Shown one piece after another: positions 8,452 to 16,719 of a stretch of 43,508 bases of DNA. The notes below the pieces were generated by a model. It had not been told where the DNA came from and did no database searches. It saw only the letters and a list, made by a program, of their open reading frames with translations. Position numbers and translations under genes: made by a program. Source of the DNA: an uncultured Erythrobacter sp. (GTDB lineage Bacteria > Pseudomonadota > Alphaproteobacteria > Sphingomonadales > Sphingomonadaceae); NCBI GenBank assembly GCA_937899785.1, contig CALCCG010000034.1, positions 1 to 43,508 of the forward strand. Reading direction: 5' to 3'. The first letter of the stretch is position 1, and the number at the start of each line of letters is the position of its first letter.

Positions 8452-10056
8452 ATGTCTGACCATCGCGTTCTTGTGCCTATATTGGGCGATCAACTTTCCC
8501 ACTCCATCTCCAGCCTTCAAGAGCCATCCAAAACCGGCGCTGTCGTGCTGATGATGGAGGTCTGGGATGAGGCGACCTACGTCAAGCATCACAAGCAAAA
8601 GATCGCTCTGCTGTTCTCAGCCATGCGCCATTTCGCCGAGGAACTGCGCGCCGATGGGTGGGTCGTTGACTATGTGACGCTCGACGATCCGGCCAACGCG
8701 CACAGCTTTACAGGCGAAGTCGCGCGCGCTGTGGAACGCCACACCCCGAGCGCGATCCACGTGACCGAGGCGGGCGAATGGCGCGTGCAGCAAGCGATTG
8801 AGGAATGGGCTGACACGTTTGCGTGCGAGGTCGAAATCCTCCCCGACACCCGCTTTATCTGTGACCACGCCACCTTCCGCCAATGGGCCGAGGATCGAAA
8901 AGCGCTGACCATGGAGCATTTCTACCGCGAAATGCGCCGCCGCACCGGGCTCTTGATGCACGATGACGGCAAGGGAAATCTCAGGCCCAAGGGCGGCGAC
9001 TGGAACTTTGACAAGGACAACCGCGAACCGCCCAAAGGTGACATGAATCCGCCGCCCGTCCCCAAGTTCGAGCCCGATGCGATCACGCTCGAGGTGATGG
9101 AATTGGTCGCAGAGCGTTTCGGCGATCACTTCGGCGATCTTGAGAGCTTCCGCTGGCCCGTCACCCGCGCCGATGCGCTCGTCGCCGCCGACGCCTTCTT
9201 TGCTCAGCGGATCAAGAAGTTTGGCCCCTATCAGGACGCGATGGTCCATGGCTCGGACGACCTTTATCACTCGATGCTTTCCACCAGCCTCAATTGCGGG
9301 CTGCTCTTGCCCGTAGAACTGTGCGATCGCGCCGAGGCGGCCTATGACGCGGGCGCAGCCCCGATCAATTCGGTCGAAGGCTTCATTCGCCAAATCATCG
9401 GCTGGCGCGAATATGTGCGCGGGTTCTACTGGCTCCACATGCCGGGGTTGGAAAGCGATAACGAGCTTGGCGCAACCCGGCCGCTGCCCGAGTTTTTCTG
9501 GACCGGTGAGACCGATATGCGCTGCCTCGCCGACTGCATCCGCTCAACCCGAGAAGACGCCCACGCGCACCATATCCAGCGGCTGATGGTGCTCGGCAAT
9601 TTCTGCCTCATCGCCGGGATCCACCCGCAGGCGGTGCAGGACTGGTATCTGGCGGTCTACGCCGACGCTTACCAATGGGTGGAGCTGCCCAATGTTTCGG
9701 GGATGATCCTCTACGCCGATGGCGGAAAGCTTGCGACCAAGCCCTATGCGGCGAGCGGCAATTACATCAACAAGATGTCCGATTACTGCAAAGAATGCCG
9801 CTACAAAGTGGCTCAGAAGACGGGTGAGGACGCCTGCCCGTTCAACCCACTCTACTGGCATTTCATGGAGACCCACCGCGACCGGCTTTCGCAGAACCAC
9901 CGCATCGGGCGCATCTACGCGACCTGGGATCGGATGGGGGATGCGAAGAAACGCGACTATCTGGACAGCGCCGAGGCGTTCTTGAACGCGCTTGAGCCCG
10001 CTCGTCCAGGATGGGCGCGCGAAGCGGCCAAAGCGGAAAAAGAGGCGGCCGGGTAG
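8452..10056 (+). CDS. Iron-sulfur bacterial cryptochrome/photolyase (FeS-BCP)
   Basis: This 534-residue flavoprotein belongs to the FeS-BCP group, whose Agrobacterium member PhrB repairs (6-4) photoproducts in DNA with light. The four cluster cysteines are visible: C358 in MRCLADC, C446 and C449 in DYCKEC, and C462 in EDACPF. Their spacing (88, 3, 13) is the same as I recall for PhrB, so a [4Fe-4S] cluster is expected. The N-terminal Rossmann domain starts RVLVPILGDQLS; the FAD-binding half contains IIGWREYVRGFYW and the SGNYINKMS segment. The ATG at 8452 is chosen because homology begins there; the open frame extends 12 codons further without family resemblance. It follows priA closely and converges with the siderophore-interacting gene (3 bp between stops). 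Confidence 0.93.
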   Translation: MSDHRVLVPILGDQLSHSISSLQEPSKTGAVVLMMEVWDEATYVKHHKQKIALLFSAMRHFAEELRADGWVVDYVTLDDPANAHSFTGEVARAVERHTPSAIHVTEAGEWRVQQAIEEWADTFACEVEILPDTRFICDHATFRQWAEDRKALTMEHFYREMRRRTGLLMHDDGKGNLRPKGGDWNFDKDNREPPKGDMNPPPVPKFEPDAITLEVMELVAERFGDHFGDLESFRWPVTRADALVAADAFFAQRIKKFGPYQDAMVHGSDDLYHSMLSTSLNCGLLLPVELCDRAEAAYDAGAAPINSVEGFIRQIIGWREYVRGFYWLHMPGLESDNELGATRPLPEFFWTGETDMRCLADCIRSTREDAHAHHIQRLMVLGNFCLIAGIHPQAVQDWYLAVYADAYQWVELPNVSGMILYADGGKLATKPYAASGNYINKMSDYCKECRYKVAQKTGEDACPFNPLYWHFMETHRDRLSQNHRIGRIYATWDRMGDAKKRDYLDSAEAFLNALEPARPGWAREAAKAEKEAAG

Positions 10057-10059
10057 CGG

Positions 10060-10812
10060 CTAGGCCGTTTGAACCTCAGCGTCTTCGCGTTTCACAACCT
10101 TATGCTCGGTCTCGTTGAGCCCAAGCTTCCAATAGCTCGACGTGTAAAGGTTGGCCGGAGCCACGCCGATCTCATCGCGCAGATAAGCGCGCAGCTTCTT
10201 CATCGCCTCAAATTCGCAGGCGGCCCACCCGGCAAGGGTGCCGTGAGGGCGCTCGATCTTGCGCAACGCGTCGACCAGCAGATCGGGATGAAGACCAGGC
10301 TCGGGATTGACGATCCATCGAAGGGCCACGCCCTCCGGCGCGGCGATCGCGATGGCGTCCTCCTCGTGCTGGATCTCCAACACCGCGACCCCTTTGGCCG
10401 ACCGGTCCATGCGTTCGAGATTGGCGCTGATTGCGGGCAGCGCCGACATATCACCGGCAATCAGGTAAAAGTCGCAAGCGCTCGGCGAAGGTTTGGCCGG
10501 GCCGGGCCCGCGAATGGTCATCGGATCGCCCAATTCCGCTTCAAGCGCCCAACTTGTCGCCGGGCCCGCTGCGTGGCCGCCGTGGAGCGCAAAGAGCACG
10601 TCCAGCGCGCGCGCGCGCTGGCGGCGGATCGTGTAGGTGCGCATCAAAGCCTTCTGGCCTTCGCTTCCCGGCTCCAGGATCAGCTTGAAATAGCCGCCGT
10701 CCTGATCCTGAGGGAAGTCCAGCAGCGCGTCTCCCTCCAGCGTGATCTGGTGCATCGAAGGCGAGACGCGGCGTGTGTCCGCTACGGTGAGATTGTAGAA
10801 AGCTTGGGCCAT
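10060..10812 (-). CDS. Siderophore-interacting protein (flavin ferric-siderophore reductase)
   Basis: This 250-residue protein belongs to the SIP/ViuB family, cytoplasmic FAD enzymes that reduce ferric siderophores with NAD(P)H to release iron. The FAD-binding motif RTYTIRRQ (about residues 59-66) matches the family's RxYT(L/I)R signature. A FALHGGHAAGPATSWA segment follows, with the HGxxGPAxxWA pattern typical of SIPs, then LIAGDMSALPAI (about 117-128) and a C-terminal YWKLGLNETEH close to the usual YW..G. ending. It stands alone, convergent with the photolyase. A possible Fur-type palindrome lies 14 bp upstream of the start codon, consistent with iron control. Confidence 0.93.
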   Translation of the reverse strand: MAQAFYNLTVADTRRVSPSMHQITLEGDALLDFPQDQDGGYFKLILEPGSEGQKALMRTYTIRRQRARALDVLFALHGGHAAGPATSWALEAELGDPMTIRGPGPAKPSPSACDFYLIAGDMSALPAISANLERMDRSAKGVAVLEIQHEEDAIAIAAPEGVALRWIVNPEPGLHPDLLVDALRKIERPHGTLAGWAACEFEAMKKLRAYLRDEIGVAPANLYTSSYWKLGLNETEHKVVKREDAEVQTA

Positions 10813-10825
10813 AGCCCTCAGTTAA

Positions 10826-10840
10826 TGCGAACCGCTCGCA
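10826..10840 (-). promoter_or_regulatory. Possible Fur-type operator upstream of the siderophore-interacting gene
   Basis: TGCGA-N5-TCGCA is a perfect 5-bp inverted repeat at 10826-10840, just upstream of the iron-related gene start at 10812. Its 15-bp layout resembles alphaproteobacterial Fur/Mur boxes (TGCnA...TnGCA). One site of this length can arise by chance in GC-rich DNA, so this is an inference. Confidence 0.35.
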
Positions 10841-10989
10841 GTTCAAGAGGGGTGAGACATCGGTCGAAACCACTCAGCGCGCACTGTCGCCGTAAACACC
10901 GTGACGCGTTCATGTCGGGAAATCCGGCAAAATCCCTCGACTCTTTGCTTCCCGCGAGCGAAGGGTTGACGCGCTCCGGGGGGACGTAA

Positions 10990-12186
10990 GTGGGATCAGC
11001 AGAACCAATAGACTCAACGCAGCGCATCGGCGAACTTGACGTCTTGCGCGGCTTCGCGCTGTTCGGCGTGTTCATTGTCCATTTTGTCGGCGGCGTTTTT
11101 TATCAATTGTCCGTCGACCCGGCCTGGCAGGCGCTCCAGAAAGCGGATCCGCTCCAGAACGGCGCGCTGCTGTTCAGCGATCTGTTTTTTCTCGACAAGG
11201 CCAACACGCTGTTCGCCACGCTGTTTGGCATGGGATTTTGGGTGATGATGGAGCGCCTCAAAGCGCGCGGCGTTGCCTTTGAGATGATCTACTTTCGCAG
11301 GCTCGTCGTCTTGCTGCTGATCGGCGTGGTGAATGTTTTCCTGATTTTCCCGGGCGATGTGCTGCATGTTTACGCCGTGCTGGGGATGGTCTTGCTGGCG
11401 CTTCGCGGTATTCCGATGTGGGCAAAGCTTGGTTTTGGCGTCATCCTGGTGGTTGGCGGAAAAGCCATCGGAGACTTCATCCTGCCCAACGCCAAGCAAG
11501 GCGGAACCATGTTCGAGACGGTTCAGGCCGCCGCCTTTGCCCAAGGGGATTACGCAAACTGGGTTCTCACCACCGGTGAAGCCTTCATGCTGCGCGAATT
11601 TGTTTATGGCGCCTCTTTGGGATGGGGTCTGTATTTGTTCGGACGGTTTCTGATCGGCGCGTGGATTATGGAGCGCGGCTGGATGGATCGCCTTGGCGAA
11701 AATCTTGTGACAATTCGATGGCTGGCGGCGATTGCCTTGCCGCTGGGCCTCGCGCTCGACGCGGCAGCCCTGGCGATTGACGAGAAATTCATCCCCGGGC
11801 CAGAGGGCGCCTACACGGCGATCCATCCGTTCTCGGTGCCGTTGCAAGCCTTGGGCTACGCGCTGGTTCTGATCTTGCTGTTCCATTCGCGGTGTAAGGG
11901 GATCGTTCTCGTCTTTGCACCAGTGGGCCGCATGGCGCTGACCGCCTACGTGCTGCATGGCGCGGTCTTAATGGCGCTGTTTTCAACCATTGGCCTTGGT
12001 TTTTCAGGGGTTATGCCTCCCTTTGCGTGCTTGCTCTTCCTCCTTGCCCTGTTTGGCGTCATGACGGCCGCCTGCCACTGGTGGCTTGCCCGCTATCGCT
12101 ACGGCCCGCTTGAGTATGTGTGGCGCTGGGCAACCTATGGCGAGCGGCCCAAATTTCGGCTCGCCCCGGCGCCAGTCGCGGCCTAA
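10990..12186 (+). CDS. DUF418 family inner-membrane protein
   Basis: This 398-residue protein has about ten hydrophobic segments. It carries the start signature typical of DUF418/heparan-alpha-glucosaminide N-acetyltransferase-like proteins: RIGELDVLRGFALFGVF at residues 12-28, followed by ANTLFATLFGMGF and a RRLVVLLLIGVVN segment. The family contains YeiB-like proteins of unknown activity; acyl transfer across the membrane has been suggested but is not shown here. The GTG at 10990 is preceded by a GGGGGGAC Shine-Dalgarno-like run (about 10978-10985) and homology begins soon after. The gene diverges from the siderophore-interacting gene and is followed by a GST gene after 34 bp on the same strand. 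Confidence 0.88.
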   Translation: MGSAEPIDSTQRIGELDVLRGFALFGVFIVHFVGGVFYQLSVDPAWQALQKADPLQNGALLFSDLFFLDKANTLFATLFGMGFWVMMERLKARGVAFEMIYFRRLVVLLLIGVVNVFLIFPGDVLHVYAVLGMVLLALRGIPMWAKLGFGVILVVGGKAIGDFILPNAKQGGTMFETVQAAAFAQGDYANWVLTTGEAFMLREFVYGASLGWGLYLFGRFLIGAWIMERGWMDRLGENLVTIRWLAAIALPLGLALDAAALAIDEKFIPGPEGAYTAIHPFSVPLQALGYALVLILLFHSRCKGIVLVFAPVGRMALTAYVLHGAVLMALFSTIGLGFSGVMPPFACLLFLLALFGVMTAACHWWLARYRYGPLEYVWRWATYGERPKFRLAPAPVAA

Positions 12187-12220
12187 AGCAACCGCGTATA
12201 TATTCAGGGAGAGCCATCCG

Positions 12221-12853
12221 ATGCTGACCATTCACCACCTTCGCATCTCGCAATCCGAACGCATCGTTTGGCTGTGCGAGGAGTTGGGGCTTGAATACGA
12301 GCTCAAGCTCTACAACCGCGATCCCGAAACCCGGCTCGCTCCGCCCGAACTCAAAGCGCTGCACCCGATGCAGATTGCTCCCCTGATCGAGGACGGCGAC
12401 CTGTTGCTTGGCGAAAGCGGCGCGATTGTGGAGTACATCATCGGAAAATACGCGCCTGACACCGCTCTGGTGCCCGGCCCTGACAGCCCCGACTTCGCCG
12501 ATCACCTCTATTGGTTTCATTTTGCCAACGCGACCTTCATGACCAACGGCATGATGCAGATCGCGGTGTCCTTTACCGGAGCGGACATGCCCGCCCCAAT
12601 GATGAACCGGGTCAACAACGCCTGGGAACAGGTTGAGCGGCGGCTTGGTGAGGCGGATTATTTCGGCGGCGCGCAGATGACGACAGCGGATATCATGATG
12701 GTGTTTCAGCTCACCACGTCGCGTGCTTTTCGCGAGATGCCGATCGACGACAAGCCCATTCTTCACGCCTACCTGACGCTCATCGGCGCGCGCGAGGCCT
12801 ATCACAACGCCATGGCCAAGGCCGAGCCGGGATTCCCGCCCAAGCTGGATTGA
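12221..12853 (+). CDS. Glutathione S-transferase family protein
   Basis: This 210-residue cytoplasmic GST-like protein has an N-terminal thioredoxin fold with RISQSERIVWLCEELGL near the start, the cis-proline loop MQIAPLIEDGD and the glutathione-binding GESGAIVEYI motif (about residues 66-75). An all-helical C-terminal domain follows, including a TTADIMMVF segment where an N-capping-box-like S/T-x-x-D is conserved. The ATG at 12221 starts MLTIHHLR, the expected start, with a GGGAGAG upstream; the frame is open further upstream without homology. Substrate unknown. It may be cotranscribed with the DUF418 gene 34 bp upstream. Confidence 0.9.
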   Translation: MLTIHHLRISQSERIVWLCEELGLEYELKLYNRDPETRLAPPELKALHPMQIAPLIEDGDLLLGESGAIVEYIIGKYAPDTALVPGPDSPDFADHLYWFHFANATFMTNGMMQIAVSFTGADMPAPMMNRVNNAWEQVERRLGEADYFGGAQMTTADIMMVFQLTTSRAFREMPIDDKPILHAYLTLIGAREAYHNAMAKAEPGFPPKLD

Positions 12854-12912
12854 ACCGCAAGACCCACGCCGCTGCGTCTCTTCAGAAGGGCGCGGCGGCG
12901 AATGCGTGTGGG

Positions 12913-13716
12913 TCAGTAAAACGCCAACTGGTTCGAAATCGCAAGGAGACGCTGATCGCGCGACCAGATGCGCGTGACCTGGCTGAAACGGCCCGAATAG
13001 ACCCTATCGCTCGACGCCTCGACCAGCAGATAGTCGCTCGCGCAGGCCGCCAGTTCCTCAGCCGAGCACATCACATGCAGATCATACTGAACCGTCGCGC
13101 CAAAGCGCGGGGTGGTGTCGACGAAGAACGTGCGCGGCATCGGCGTATCGGACAGAGCCAGCAGCGCTTTTGCATCCCAGGGTCGGTCCGCCGCATCGCG
13201 CACCCAAAAGGCGGAATGCGGGCGCTCCTGCGCGGTAAAGGGCTGGCCCAGCGCCACGCGCTGATCGTAGCGACGGAGGAATTTGGGCCCCGGTTCGTTG
13301 GGCAGAGGCGGCGCGTCTTCGGGCGCGATCACCTCGGGAAAGGCGCATGTGTAGTCGAGCGGCTTGTCCTTGATATCGCTGAACACATAGTCTGCGGCAA
13401 AGACCAGGGCGTCGTCCTGTGCGCCTGTTTCAGGGCTGAATTCGGCGCGCACAAAATTGGTGCGCCGCCCTTCGCGCAAAAGACGGATATCGATCATCAT
13501 CCCGCTTTCGGGCAGCGGTTTGAGGAAGCTGGCCACCACGCTTGCCAACATGCCGGTTTGCGGGCGCGCCTCTTGCACCGCGGCATAGCCCAGCGCCAAG
13601 GCCCACCCGCCAAAGGCTGAGGAGAAGTTCCAATAGGCCTCGCCGCCAGAGGATTTGAACCGGGTCTGCGAAACCGCTTCAAGCGCGGTCGCTTTGTCGA
13701 GCGGGAAGTTGGCCAT
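12913..13716 (-). CDS. Acyl-CoA thioesterase, TesB-like double hotdog
   Basis: This 267-residue protein looks like the thioesterase/TesB-like family (two hotdog domains in one chain), which hydrolyses acyl-CoAs. The first half contains the conserved FGGWALALGYAAV segment, where the central hotdog helix begins, and a SFLKPLPESG strand. The second half ends with SDTPMPRTFF, TVQYDLHVM, DYLLVEASSDR and GRFSQVTRIW, the usual order of TesB C-terminal strands with the catalytic-region Asp/Gln. The start at 13716 (MANFPLDKA) is preferred over the upstream Met at 13791, which adds a charged non-homologous extension. It is divergent from the arylsulfotransferase-like gene and convergent with the GST gene. 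Substrate chain length cannot be read. Confidence 0.82.
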   Translation of the reverse strand: MANFPLDKATALEAVSQTRFKSSGGEAYWNFSSAFGGWALALGYAAVQEARPQTGMLASVVASFLKPLPESGMMIDIRLLREGRRTNFVRAEFSPETGAQDDALVFAADYVFSDIKDKPLDYTCAFPEVIAPEDAPPLPNEPGPKFLRRYDQRVALGQPFTAQERPHSAFWVRDAADRPWDAKALLALSDTPMPRTFFVDTTPRFGATVQYDLHVMCSAEELAACASDYLLVEASSDRVYSGRFSQVTRIWSRDQRLLAISNQLAFY

Positions 13717-14047
13717 CACAAGCGGGTCCTTTTTGGGCAAGTGGGTTAAGAGATGAGCGCGTTTGCCGCGCGTCCGGATTGTTGAACGCACCTGTTCAGT
13801 TTAGTTCCCCGAAAACGAAAAACTGAGCCGATCCGTGTTTGCGCGCTGCCTTTGCGGGCCCACCCCTTGCGCCAATCTATTGTCACGGTATGTGTCGATA
13901 ATTAGGCCGTGGCAACACTCGGCAAACGGTCCATTACCAAGCGATACCCGATCGCGCTTGCCGCTTGCACTAATGCCCCATATTAGCGTGGGGCGATTGT
14001 CGCGTGCCAAGGCGCGGGGTTCGAAAAGCACAAAAGAGAGGTTTGCA
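13717..14047. promoter_or_regulatory. 331-bp divergent intergenic region with inverted repeats
   Basis: This region separates the thioesterase and arylsulfotransferase-like genes. A GCCCCA...TGGGGC inverted repeat with an 8-bp spacer lies at 13975-13994, and a TCAGTTT...AAACTGA pair at 13796-13802/13820-13826. Either could be an operator or a transcript hairpin. I see no gene; the open frame continuing upstream from 14048 lacks family resemblance. A GAGAGG ribosome site precedes the ATG at 14048. Confidence 0.4.
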
Positions 14048-15859
14048 ATGCTGCGGATAGCGGGTTTCACAATTGTCGGCGTGCTGGTTTTGGTGGCGGC
14101 GGTGCTTGGTTCGGCTCTGCTCATCAAGCCGGGCGATCTGCACGATTTTGAGTCCGGCGACTTCTACAAGACCAGCGCCGCGCAAACCGATCCGGGCGAC
14201 ACCGAGCTGCTCGAAAGCCTTGCCTATGATCAGACGCTGGGCGGCGATCTGTCCGCGGCAACTGGGCTGGACCTGCATGTCTATCCCAATTTCCTCCCGC
14301 AAGTGCGCCGCTACGCCTGGTATCCCTATCGCTCCGATGACACGCTGACGATCACCCCGACCTGGTCGAGCGACGTTGCCAATGTGCTCGTCAACGGCGA
14401 AGCGCACGCGCTTGATGCGCCGATCACGCTCGATGCCTCGGCGCACGGGACAGAGATCGCAATCACTGCGACCAACGCCGATGGCTCGCGCCGCGCGAAC
14501 TATGCGATCCTGACGATGCCGTATAACTTCCCGCCGCTGCGGACCAAGATCACCGATCCTTCGCAAGTTGCGCCCGGCGTGATCACCGGCATGCAGGCCG
14601 CCCCCAACAACGCAACCTATTCGCGCCGCAAGGTCATCCACGCGCTGCTCTATACCCAAGGGATTGGCGGCACGTTCAAAATGCTGGCCAAGGCGCGCAA
14701 ACAGCCGTTTGACGATTTCATCGGCGTCCCGCTGGAGCGCAATCTCGACTTTGAGAACCGCGAATATCTGCCGTTTGTGAACTTCGTGCTCGATAAATAC
14801 GGCACCCCGCTCAAATACAACAATTACGCCGCGCGCACGATCTTCCTGCCCTTTACGACCGAAGACGATGACGGCCTGCTGCCCCAACACGGCTTTGCCT
14901 ATAAAGAGATCGTGATGAACGATGACGCGCATTTCGCCGAAGCGATCTCGCGCAGCTTCATCGCCCCCAAGGGCGAGGCGACGCGCACCGAGGTGCCACG
15001 CCATCTCGATCAGTTTGACGATGGCCACCACATCACCGTCACCCCGCACGGGACACTGCAAAACCTGTTCTACCGCATCCATCCCAAAGGTACGGTGATC
15101 AAGAATGGCGACACGCTCGACGTGAACGTCACCAGCACCTATCTGTTCGAGCTCAACGATGAAGGCGAGATCACTTGGGAGTGGGATTCGATTGATCATT
15201 TCCCGCCTTCGACCACCGGCTCCTACCTGCCGAGCGACCGCTACTCGGAATGGGATTACTTCCACACCAACGGCGTGCGCTTTGCGCCAGGCGGCAAGCA
15301 ATTGCTGGTCAGCGCGCGCTATCTGCGTTCGGTTGCCAATGTCGAATACCCATCGGGCGAGGTGAACTGGGTGCTGGGCGATCCCGCCGGTGCGATCAAC
15401 CAGTTCACCTATGTCGATGATCCGCTGGGCGGGGTGAGCTCGCTCCACGCAGCCGTCATGCGCGGCGAGGATGAGGTCCTGGTGTTCGATAACGGCCACT
15501 ACCCCACGCCCGAATTTAAGGAGGGCACCTACATCTACGGCGCCCCGATCGAAACGCGCCACGATTACACCCGCGTGGTCTCGTACAAGCTCGACCTTGA
15601 AGCGATGACCGCGACCTATCAGCGCGAATGGACCTATCCGGAATTCATGGTGCGCACCGCCGGTTACCTGATGTTTGTCCCGCGCGAAGAGACGGGCGAG
15701 GATGGCGAGACTGAGACAACCGAGAACCTGCTGATCAGCTGGGGCTCAGGCGGCGCGTTCACCGAGTACAACGCCGATGACGAGCTTATCGTGTCGACCG
15801 ATACGGGCGGGATGACCTACCGTTTCTACAAGTTCGACCTCGATCATTGGATGGAATGA
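14048..15859 (+). CDS. Membrane-anchored arylsulfotransferase (ASST) family protein
   Basis: This 603-residue protein has an uncleaved or signal-type N-terminal hydrophobic segment (about residues 4-27), so the rest should be periplasmic. The body resembles bacterial arylsulfotransferase-like beta-propellers: HHITVTPHGTLQNLFYRI, then GEITWEWDSIDHFPPS, a YFHTNGVRFAPGGKQLLVSAR blade, PSGEVNWVLGDP, FDNGHYPTPE and a late VSYKLDLE blade. Enzymes of the family move sulfate between phenols, but many relatives have no known activity and I cannot assign the catalytic His from sequence alone. The ATG at 14048 follows GAGAGG at a suitable distance; the reading frame begins much earlier but without homology. 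It converges with the EamA gene (27 bp). Confidence 0.82.
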   Translation: MLRIAGFTIVGVLVLVAAVLGSALLIKPGDLHDFESGDFYKTSAAQTDPGDTELLESLAYDQTLGGDLSAATGLDLHVYPNFLPQVRRYAWYPYRSDDTLTITPTWSSDVANVLVNGEAHALDAPITLDASAHGTEIAITATNADGSRRANYAILTMPYNFPPLRTKITDPSQVAPGVITGMQAAPNNATYSRRKVIHALLYTQGIGGTFKMLAKARKQPFDDFIGVPLERNLDFENREYLPFVNFVLDKYGTPLKYNNYAARTIFLPFTTEDDDGLLPQHGFAYKEIVMNDDAHFAEAISRSFIAPKGEATRTEVPRHLDQFDDGHHITVTPHGTLQNLFYRIHPKGTVIKNGDTLDVNVTSTYLFELNDEGEITWEWDSIDHFPPSTTGSYLPSDRYSEWDYFHTNGVRFAPGGKQLLVSARYLRSVANVEYPSGEVNWVLGDPAGAINQFTYVDDPLGGVSSLHAAVMRGEDEVLVFDNGHYPTPEFKEGTYIYGAPIETRHDYTRVVSYKLDLEAMTATYQREWTYPEFMVRTAGYLMFVPREETGEDGETETTENLLISWGSGGAFTEYNADDELIVSTDTGGMTYRFYKFDLDHWME

Positions 15860-15886
15860 GCGAAGCTGGCAGGGGGGCCTGGTCTT

Positions 15887-16717
15887 TCACAGCGAAAAGC
15901 AGAAAACCCCCGCGGCAACGCTGACGACCCCGGCCCATTTGAGGCCGGTCATCTCTTCACCCAGGAACGCAACGCCAACCAGCGCGGCAAAGACGATGCT
16001 GGTCTCGCGCAGCGCGGAAACGTTGCCCATGCCCGATTGGCTCATCGCCCACACCGCGATGCAATAGCCCAGCGCGCCCAGCATCCCGGCGGTCGCGATT
16101 TGGAGGCCGTCTTTGCCGCGCGGCACCGGCATCGGGCGGCGTCGGATCACCAGATAGAGGCTCGCAACCAGACCGTTGCCGATCAGCGCCTGCCACGCCG
16201 CGTAGCCTTCCGCGCTGCCGGCCAACCGCACGCCAAGCCCGTCAATCACCATATAGCCCGCGATAAAGCCGCCGGTCGCAATCGCGGTCGCCACCGCCCT
16301 TGGGCTGGCCCGCCCCTGCCCGGATGCAAGCGCCAAAATGCCAAGGCACACCAGAGCGATACCGGTAAGGTCGAACGCTTGCGGAAGCTCGCCCGCCACA
16401 ATGAAGGCGCCCAGCGTCACAAGCAGCGGCGCGCTGCCCCGCGCGATGGGGTAAACCTGCGCCAGATCCCCATAGCTGTAGGCCCGGATCAGAAACAGCG
16501 CGTAGCCGATCTGAAGCGCGGCCGAGGCCAGCATGTAGGGCCAGCTCGCCGAGTCCGGTGGCTCGAACGCAAACAGGAATGGCAGCGTCGCGAGCGCGCC
16601 GAACAGCGAGATCACGCAGATCGACAAGAGCCGGTCCGAGCTGCCTTTGACCATCGCGTTCCAGGTCGCGTGAATGACGGCCGCTGCGAGCAGCAGACCA
16701 ATGACGAAGGGCGACAA
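15887..16717 (-). CDS. EamA/DMT family permease
   Basis: This 276-residue inner-membrane protein has about ten hydrophobic spans in two similar halves, the usual layout of the drug/metabolite transporter superfamily (EamA domains). An HATWNAMVKG segment near residue 16 is characteristic of the first helix pair, and a YAWQALIGNG/ALRETSIVFAALVGVAFLGEE run (about residues 235-260) is the typical final half, ending LGEEMTGLKWAGV. The start is a TTG at 16717, two bases after the ada stop, so the pair is probably translationally coupled; no ATG gives the full first helix. The substrate (metabolite, amino acid or nucleoside) is not predictable. Confidence 0.85.
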   Translation of the reverse strand: MSPFVIGLLLAAAVIHATWNAMVKGSSDRLLSICVISLFGALATLPFLFAFEPPDSASWPYMLASAALQIGYALFLIRAYSYGDLAQVYPIARGSAPLLVTLGAFIVAGELPQAFDLTGIALVCLGILALASGQGRASPRAVATAIATGGFIAGYMVIDGLGVRLAGSAEGYAAWQALIGNGLVASLYLVIRRRPMPVPRGKDGLQIATAGMLGALGYCIAVWAMSQSGMGNVSALRETSIVFAALVGVAFLGEEMTGLKWAGVVSVAAGVFCFSL

Positions 16718-16719
16718 AC

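Noticed and set aside
12861..12914. GACCCAC...GTGGGTC inverted repeat between the GST and thioesterase genes
   Set aside because: The 7-bp arms could be a bidirectional terminator, but there is no T-run and one arm overlaps the thioesterase stop codon, so support is too weak.
13970..15562. 530-codon minus-strand frame across the arylsulfotransferase gene
   Set aside because: It is antisense to a coherent exported beta-propeller protein; no family resemblance.
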